This document shows, one piece after another, positions 24,382 to 30,195 of a stretch of DNA of 30,195 nucleotides. The position numbers and the translations under genes are program-made. Each line of letters begins with the position of its first letter. Within the stretch, counting starts at the first letter, position 1. The DNA comes from CAYUIV01 sp964444925 (GTDB lineage Bacteria > Pseudomonadota > Gammaproteobacteria > Diplorickettsiales > Diplorickettsiaceae), in contig CAYUIV010000011.1 in assembly GCA_964444925.1 (NCBI GenBank), positions 1 to 30,195 of the forward strand, given 5' to 3'. Under the pieces are notes generated by a model, which had not been told where the DNA came from, did not search any database, and saw nothing but the letters and a program-made list of their open reading frames with translations.

Positions 24382-27042
24382 ATGCAATTGATATTAGTCG
24401 ATGGTTCTTCTTTCTTATATCGTGCTTTTCATGCAATACCTGCCTTAACAACACGTGAAGGGCAGCCTTCAGGTGCAATTTACGGTGTAGTAGCGATGTT
24501 AAAAAAACTTAAAAGAGAAATGGATGGTTTTCATATCGCTGTTGTATTTGACTCTCCAACACCTACCACACGACATAAACTATATCCACCGTATAAAGCA
24601 AATCGTATTAAAATTCCAAAAGAATTACAGCAACAAATTCCTATTGTCCAATCCATCATTGAAGCGATGGGTTTTCCTTTAATTAAACAAGAAGGCGTTG
24701 AAGCCGATGATATTATCGGTAGCTTAGTCAAAAGAGCACAACAGTTAAACATGACAACCGTCATTGCCACTAGCGATAAAGATTTTGCACAACTAGTCAA
24801 TGATCAAGTGACGTTGTTTAATGCAATGACTAATCTTACCTTGGATGTATCAGGTGTGATAGCGCGCTTTAAAGTCAAACCTGAGCAAATGATTGATTAT
24901 TTATCACTGATTGGAGATACCTCCGATAACATTCCAGGTGTTCCAATGGTAGGTCCAAAAACTGCTGCAAAATGGTTAGATACCTATGGCTCTTTAGATC
25001 AAATTATCGCAAACGCAGCCTCTATTAAAGGAAAAGTAGGAGAAAATTTACGTGCACATCTGCCATATTTTGCATTGTCAAAGCAATTAATCACCATCGA
25101 TCAAAATATGGTCGTTGATTTTGACCTAAGCACACTAGGTTCACATCAAGAAAACTCTCTCGTATTAAAAAAGTGGTTTGAAAAATTAGAGTTTAAGCAA
25201 TGGTTTAAGGAACTGAGCGACAGTGAACAAGTGATGGATTATTCTTTTCAAGAGTACACGCTGATCTTAGAAAAAGCGCAATTTTTTAGTTGGTTAAATA
25301 AAATAAAGCAGGTAGAGCGTGTCGCAATAGATTTAGAAACAACCAGTTTAAACACTTTACAAGCAAAATTAGTAGGCATTGCCCTTGCAATTGACAAAGA
25401 ACAAGCATACATCCCTCTACAACACGATGATCATCAGGTGCTAACTCAACTTGACATTCAATGGGTACTATCTGCATTAAAGCCTTGGTTAGAAGATACA
25501 AAGCAAGTAAAAATAGGGCATAACTTAAAATATGATATCGGTGTTTTTGCAAACTATGCTATTGAGTTAAAAGGCATTTATTCTGATACATTGATTGCTT
25601 CTTATTTGCTAGATAGCCAAAAAGAACACAGTTTAGATGCATTAGCATGGGAATATTTAAGGTACAAGACAATACCTTTTGAGCAAGTTGTCGGTAAGGG
25701 GAAAACACAATTATCTTTTAATCAAGTGAAGATTGAAAATGCAGCGCCTTATGCTGCAGAAGATGCCGGTGTATGTTTGGCATTACATCACCTCTTTGAA
25801 TCCAAACTGCGCCAACATACAGGACTAAGTTTTATCCATGATTATCTTGAAATTCCTTTGATCTCTTTACTCTCTCAAATTGAACGATACGGTGTGTTAG
25901 TTGATGCAACACGATTAATTGCTCACAGCCAATTACTAGAAAAGCAATTAGAAAAACTAGAGAAAGAAAGCTTAGTACAGGCAGGTGAAATATTTAATCT
26001 TAATTCTCCTAAACAACTGCAAGAAATTTTGTACACTAAACATCGTTTACCCATTCTTGCAAAGACAACAGGAGGGCAACCTTCTACATCTGAAAGCGTG
26101 TTGCAATTATTAGCAATGGAACATGAATTACCTCGCTTGATTTTAGAATACCGAACTTTAAATAAGTTAAAGTCCACTTACACGGATACACTACCAAAAC
26201 AGTTGCATCAACGTACAAATCGTATACACACCGCTTATCATCAGGCAGTTGTGTCAACTGGACGTTTATCTTCTTCAAACCCAAATTTACAAAACATTCC
26301 TATTCGAACAGAAGAAGGTAGGAAAATTCGGCAAGCGTTTATTGCCCCAGCTGACTATACACTTTTATCAGCAGATTATTCTCAAATTGAACTACGTATC
26401 ATGGCACATTTTTCACAAGATGCTGCTTTACTTCATGCTTTTCAAAATGATTTAGACGTACATACTGCAACGGCTGCAGAGTTATTTGATGTTTCATTGA
26501 CCTCAGTAAATGCGGAACAAAGACGACGAGCGAAAGTAATTAATTTTGGCTTAATCTACGGTATTTCATCGTTTGGACTTGCAAAGCAGTTACAGGTTTC
26601 AATAGAAATAGCTCAAAAAATTATTACGCAGTATTTTGAGCGTTACCCTGGTGTAAGGCAATATATGGATACAGCAAGAAAACTAACAAAACAAGGGTAT
26701 GTTGAAACACTTTGGGGAAGAAAACTAATTTTACCAAAGAGCAACGGACCACACATCTACCGCAATGCTCTTGAAAGAATTGCAATTAATGCACCTTTGC
26801 AAGGAACTGCTGCAGACATTATTAAAAAAGCTATGCTTGTGGTGCACGAAAAACTAAAGCAAGAGAAAATAGAAGCCCATATCATCATGCAAGTACATGA
26901 TGAACTCGTGTTTGAAGTACGTGAAAATTATCTTAACATTGCAAAACAGTGCATTGTTGAATCAATGCAAAATGTTGCGAATTTAAACGTTCCAACACCT
27001 GTTTCAGTGGGTATTGGCAGAAATTGGCAAGAGGCACATTAG
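24382..27042 (+). CDS. polA: DNA polymerase I
   Basis: The product is about 886 residues with all three classical activities. The N-terminal 5'-3' exonuclease domain (about 1-290) has VDGSSFLYRAFHA and VEADDIIG. The 3'-5' proofreading domain (about 310-480) keeps its carboxylates: D317 and E319 in DLETTS, NLKYD, and YAAED. The polymerase domain has SADYSQIELR (D665), the O-helix stretch RRRAKVINFGLIYG, and QVHDELVF (D840). Length is slightly below E. coli (928). ATG 24382 is preferred over TTG 24370 because the protein then opens MQLILVDGSSF; neither has a clear Shine-Dalgarno. It lies 39 bases after rpmG. Confidence 0.96.
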   Translation: MQLILVDGSSFLYRAFHAIPALTTREGQPSGAIYGVVAMLKKLKREMDGFHIAVVFDSPTPTTRHKLYPPYKANRIKIPKELQQQIPIVQSIIEAMGFPLIKQEGVEADDIIGSLVKRAQQLNMTTVIATSDKDFAQLVNDQVTLFNAMTNLTLDVSGVIARFKVKPEQMIDYLSLIGDTSDNIPGVPMVGPKTAAKWLDTYGSLDQIIANAASIKGKVGENLRAHLPYFALSKQLITIDQNMVVDFDLSTLGSHQENSLVLKKWFEKLEFKQWFKELSDSEQVMDYSFQEYTLILEKAQFFSWLNKIKQVERVAIDLETTSLNTLQAKLVGIALAIDKEQAYIPLQHDDHQVLTQLDIQWVLSALKPWLEDTKQVKIGHNLKYDIGVFANYAIELKGIYSDTLIASYLLDSQKEHSLDALAWEYLRYKTIPFEQVVGKGKTQLSFNQVKIENAAPYAAEDAGVCLALHHLFESKLRQHTGLSFIHDYLEIPLISLLSQIERYGVLVDATRLIAHSQLLEKQLEKLEKESLVQAGEIFNLNSPKQLQEILYTKHRLPILAKTTGGQPSTSESVLQLLAMEHELPRLILEYRTLNKLKSTYTDTLPKQLHQRTNRIHTAYHQAVVSTGRLSSSNPNLQNIPIRTEEGRKIRQAFIAPADYTLLSADYSQIELRIMAHFSQDAALLHAFQNDLDVHTATAAELFDVSLTSVNAEQRRRAKVINFGLIYGISSFGLAKQLQVSIEIAQKIITQYFERYPGVRQYMDTARKLTKQGYVETLWGRKLILPKSNGPHIYRNALERIAINAPLQGTAADIIKKAMLVVHEKLKQEKIEAHIIMQVHDELVFEVRENYLNIAKQCIVESMQNVANLNVPTPVSVGIGRNWQEAH

Positions 27043-27101
27043 AAGTAGATACCGTTACAGAGTCTATTGACTATTGAACACACAACGCGTTTTCTTATTT
27101 T

Positions 27102-29546
27102 ATGTCTTATGATTTTCTTAGCGATTATTATCGCTACACAGAACAAAGATTAGCATCCGGTTTACCGTCAAGATTCCTTTCTTGCATAGAAGTTGAAAAA
27201 GTAATAGAAGCGTGTTTAACGGTACAGAAAAAGTTTGGACACGATTTAAAAAAATTACTTGAAAGGCATGTTGCAGCACACGATGTAGACAGTCTCCAGC
27301 GTAAAGCACATTTTCTGCATCAAATTGCAATAGGTCAATTAAAAAGTGAGCTGTTTACGCCACATGAAGCCATCAAAAGTTTAGGTGCGATGCAAGGAAA
27401 AGGAAATAGTGCTGACTACTTAGTGCAATTACTTGAAAATACATCAGTTGCAAAATACGCTTTTATACAACTAACAACATGTATTTTCTTATTTCATACT
27501 TATTATCTTGTGGTAAAGTACGCATCTTATAACCCGTGGGCAAAAAAACTGTTGCAGTACTGGGCAAAAGCTAGCTGGCTACATCAACGTCCTAGTTTAT
27601 CGCACACAATCAATGCAGGCGTTTTTAAAATTGTAGGTTCCACTGACTTGATACAGCTTTTTTCAAAACAGGTCACTTGGCAACGTGCAGATACGCCTTT
27701 ATATGCTCAATCGTTACTTCAAGAAATCATACCAAATGCGCTTCAATGTATTACAGAACTTAAAGCGACTTATTCAAATGTTGCTTTCGTTTTTGATGAT
27801 TTGTCAACAAATAGTGTGACACCATCTGCGCGTTATTTTGCTTTGCAAGCATTATTATGGTGCGTTGGAAAAGTACGGTCTGATCAATTTGATAAAGCAC
27901 ATCATGGTATTTTGATGACACCTAGTCGACAGCAAGATCCTTTCTATACTTTGGCTGAAAACAGTAGTACTTTGGTTTTAGAAGTGGACACAAAAAAAAT
28001 CGCAACGGGTGATCGTATCACACTTTTTCCTTATCAAAATTATATGATCACCCCTCTTCAACACAAGGTAATATTTAAAGCCAGTGAAAATTTCACTCAG
28101 ATATGGCAAGCAGGGGGTCGTCAACAGTTTGAAATAGGTTCTGCACTCACACAACGTGCTTTACAAGATTTACAAAACTTGCAGTCAAAGAAAGCATGTA
28201 AATTTCATGACACAACTCGGCTGCATTACACACTTGCACAAAAGATAGTGGGGAAAGCCTGCGGAACTACTCCTGTTTTACCGGGCATTGATTGTACTGC
28301 AAAAATTGAGACAATAGACACACGAAATATCGAGTTTTTGCCGGAATACGAGTTTAAAACGTTACCAACTTTAGGCACAGCTGTTGCATTTTCTGTGGGA
28401 GAATATGGCTTTTTAAAAGCCAGTATTGAAAAAAAAGGCCATATTTTTTTAAAACCAGGAGATGGTATGTGGGAAATTTGGTTAAATTTTATGCTATTGC
28501 CTGATACACTTGGAGTCAGCGTACAAAATAATAGCTCTTTTGCACTCGGTATGGGTTTAAAACAATCGTCTCTGACAGCTATTAAAACGAGACTTACTGG
28601 ATTTATTTCGTTTAAGATGCCAGAGTCAGTCTGTATTCGATTTTATGGACGGTTACAACCTGGTATTACCATAAAAGATTTAACGCATGCAATTGCCTAC
28701 GTTGCTCGTCAGAAAAGCATCATTAGTACACATCACAATATTTTTCAAGGACGCATCCTTGAAATTGTTGGACTATCACATATTTCCGTAGAAGATGCCC
28801 ACGAATTTATAGAATTTTCTCAACGCTTATCTGTATTTGCTTGTGTTGTACAATTGAGTTTAAAAACAGTTAAATCTCATATACAAAATAGTATTTCTTT
28901 GTTAAAACATATGCTTGAATCAGATTATCAAGATGCACAGAGTTTAGAAAGGCGTCTTGAGAAAATGCAAGCATGGTCCGAACGCGACGTTTTACTCCAA
29001 GGAGATGAAAAAGCACACTATATCAAAACGGTTTATATTTGTTTAAATGACGTTCGAGAACCTCTCATCGCAAACTTTGATAATGTACTAGATATAAAAC
29101 CCCTATCAACTATGAAACAAAAAGCCATTCATGAAGTATTTTTTAATCCAACGCTTGATTTTAATAGCTATTATATGTTGGGTAAGTATCTTAGTACAGT
29201 AAAATCAGTAAAAATTCCTGTGTGGGTGACACCGTCTACTAAATTTTTAGTCAAAGCACTACAAGCAAAAGAGTATTATCGCATCTATAGTGATAAAAAA
29301 GTGTATACGCAAATGCCAGATCATCGTTTATGCTTTGGAAAAGAAGTTCAGCTAGATGCTTATATACTCACAAACACAAAACGCTATTTTACGAATCATC
29401 AAAAAAAAATAGCACAAGGATATGTTGCTTCTACTCAATTAGGTGCAATTGTTGGAGTTCTTGGTCGTTTTCCTAGTCATTTAGAGTACCAAAAGATATT
29501 ATCTTCATGGCCTCTAACATCTACTAATACATCACCTATCAATTAG
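27102..29546 (+). CDS. AcnB-like protein lacking aconitase active-site residues
   Basis: The 814-residue protein is collinear with aconitase B (E. coli 865): the HEAT-like N-terminal domain (FTPHEAIKSLGAMQGKG at about 87), the swivel domain, and the long core with KPGDGMWEIWLNFMLLPDT, MPESVCIRFYGRLQPGIT and FQGRILEIVGL. Catalytic features are gone. The GTGGDSHTRF motif reads GVSVQNNSSF (471-480). The first cluster-cysteine region, SCMTNIG in E. coli, reads NPTLDFN (about 682-688). Of the last cysteine pair only C744 remains, with histidine at 741. The STSTRNFPNR loop reads LTNTKRYFTNH. The frame is intact throughout, so selection probably maintains it. It should not be called an active aconitase; RNA binding, known for apo-AcnB, is one possible role. 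Confidence 0.85.
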   Translation: MSYDFLSDYYRYTEQRLASGLPSRFLSCIEVEKVIEACLTVQKKFGHDLKKLLERHVAAHDVDSLQRKAHFLHQIAIGQLKSELFTPHEAIKSLGAMQGKGNSADYLVQLLENTSVAKYAFIQLTTCIFLFHTYYLVVKYASYNPWAKKLLQYWAKASWLHQRPSLSHTINAGVFKIVGSTDLIQLFSKQVTWQRADTPLYAQSLLQEIIPNALQCITELKATYSNVAFVFDDLSTNSVTPSARYFALQALLWCVGKVRSDQFDKAHHGILMTPSRQQDPFYTLAENSSTLVLEVDTKKIATGDRITLFPYQNYMITPLQHKVIFKASENFTQIWQAGGRQQFEIGSALTQRALQDLQNLQSKKACKFHDTTRLHYTLAQKIVGKACGTTPVLPGIDCTAKIETIDTRNIEFLPEYEFKTLPTLGTAVAFSVGEYGFLKASIEKKGHIFLKPGDGMWEIWLNFMLLPDTLGVSVQNNSSFALGMGLKQSSLTAIKTRLTGFISFKMPESVCIRFYGRLQPGITIKDLTHAIAYVARQKSIISTHHNIFQGRILEIVGLSHISVEDAHEFIEFSQRLSVFACVVQLSLKTVKSHIQNSISLLKHMLESDYQDAQSLERRLEKMQAWSERDVLLQGDEKAHYIKTVYICLNDVREPLIANFDNVLDIKPLSTMKQKAIHEVFFNPTLDFNSYYMLGKYLSTVKSVKIPVWVTPSTKFLVKALQAKEYYRIYSDKKVYTQMPDHRLCFGKEVQLDAYILTNTKRYFTNHQKKIAQGYVASTQLGAIVGVLGRFPSHLEYQKILSSWPLTSTNTSPIN

Positions 29547-29589
29547 TTCTAAAAAATTTTCAGTTTATTATTTTTATTTTTTCTTAATT

Positions 29590-29859
29590 ATGATGTACAA
29601 ATTTTTCAATAGTGAAATGATACACCAATCTATTTCTTTACTTGGTGCCATATTTGTGCTTATCGCATATTTAGGACAGCAAACTCAGCGTATTCATTCT
29701 GCAAGTATCACGTATCATTTACTCAATACCATTGGCTCAACATTGCTAGTTTATGTTGCTTTACATCCCCTTAATATTGGATTTTTACTTGCTGAAAGTA
29801 TTTGGCTACTGACAAGCCTGATTGGCTTATATAAGACACTCTATATATTGTCATATTAA
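29590..29859 (+). CDS. Small membrane protein, CBU_0592-like
   Basis: The 89-residue protein has about three hydrophobic segments (about 15-30, 42-57 and 62-82) and almost no loops. The pattern LGAIFVLIAYLGQQ, then YHLLNTIGSTLLVYVAL, then ESIWLLTSLIGL resembles the small inner-membrane CBU_0592 family annotated in Coxiella and other proteobacteria; its function is unknown. It starts 43 bases after the AcnB-like gene and may be cotranscribed. The start could be either the first or second methionine (29590 or 29593). No ribosome binding site is obvious. Confidence 0.68.
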   Translation: MMYKFFNSEMIHQSISLLGAIFVLIAYLGQQTQRIHSASITYHLLNTIGSTLLVYVALHPLNIGFLLAESIWLLTSLIGLYKTLYILSY

Positions 29860-29991
29860 AAAAGTTAGTATGGATACACATATCATTTTTCAAAAAGAAA
29901 GATAAAAGTACACCGCTTTTGTGTCTTGATACATAATATGCTAGTTTGTTTTAGTAAGGATGGTAATTACAAATTCAATGGATGAATTACA

Positions 29992-30195
29992 ATGGAAACA
30001 ACGATTAGTACGATACAAAAAAAAAATCATCATGAACGTTTTATAGCAGCACAAAACTTACAAAAAAGTTTTATACAACTTCAAGATTTAAATTCGTCAC
30101 TTGAGTTTTCTCTCAATTCTTTTTTTAAAAAGACGATTAGCTTTTGCAATCAAATATATTGGGAAGTTTGTAAAGAACGTAGAACCTTGCTTTGG
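29992..30195 (+). CDS. Start of an unknown gene, cut by window end
   Basis: Sixty-eight codons are visible and open to the window edge. The sequence is polar and helical (HHERFIAAQNLQKSFIQLQD), then FFKKTISFCNQIYWEVCKER. No family was recognised. The start is uncertain. ATG 29992 has only a weak GGA upstream. In another register, ATG 29978 reads MDELQWKQRLVRYKKK and would join this frame after a ten-A run (30017-30026) if one base were added. Slippage or a frameshift is therefore possible. Confidence 0.5.
   Translation, partial: METTISTIQKKNHHERFIAAQNLQKSFIQLQDLNSSLEFSLNSFFKKTISFCNQIYWEVCKERRTLLW

Noticed and set aside
25286..26455. Several overlapping frames within polA
   Set aside because: They are shadows of a fully conserved polA reading frame.

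Overview
This window looks like a chromosomal segment of a gammaproteobacterium of the order Legionellales (Coxiella, Rickettsiella, Berkiella and Legionella relatives), probably host-associated. The case rests on several things. The DNA is AT-rich, about one third G+C by eye. Housekeeping genes are of gammaproteobacterial type. There are two tandem ankyrin-repeat genes of effector type, a small PAS plus LuxR-type HTH regulator, and a small membrane protein resembling the CBU_0592 family known from Coxiella. Familiar operons are partly dismantled. No insertion sequence, phage gene or CRISPR array was found. The genus cannot be named from this sequence alone.

Layout. 1-379 is AT-rich intergenic DNA. 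380-2097 holds a secreted SH3b protein, the M48 protease htpX and an unlisted 57-residue gene. argS (minus) and lysS (plus) are divergent at 2131-5540. 5541-6331 holds a terminator and broken minus-strand reading frames that continue an unknown 185-residue gene, which lies behind def (6332-7443, minus). From 7578 to 14204 there is a tight plus-strand run: an AdiC-like amino-acid antiporter, a large MscK/MscM-type mechanosensitive channel, murG, tadA and lolB. Then come tRNA-Gln(UUG) with a clear sigma-70 promoter, rplY and pth. Two paralogous ankyrin genes (minus) fill 15795-18943. pilC, pilD and metK follow with overlapping stop/start codons. A PAS-HTH regulator has its own strong promoter and ribosome binding site. 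About 800 bases without a convincing gene precede rpmB, rpmG and polA. The window ends with an 814-residue AcnB-like protein, a small membrane protein and a gene cut by the window end.

The most striking object is the 27102-29546 gene. It aligns with aconitase B over nearly its whole length, and the reading frame is intact. Yet two of the three iron-sulfur cysteines, the DSHT-type motif and the substrate-arginine loop are replaced. This looks like a dead aconitase kept for some other role, possibly RNA binding. Other notable points: the ankyrin pair carries a C-terminal F-box/PRANC-like motif; PilD lacks the cysteine-rich N-terminal region; and lolB-tRNA-Gln-rplY-pth lacks the ispE and prs genes that normally sit there.

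Together the genes cover translation (argS, lysS, def, tadA, rplY, pth, rpmB, rpmG, tRNA-Gln), the envelope (murG, lolB, htpX, mechanosensitive channel), DNA repair (polA), methyl-donor supply (metK), remnants of a type IV pilus or type II secretion pathway (pilC, pilD), and probable host interaction (the ankyrin genes). Family assignments come from remembered motifs and were not checked by database search.
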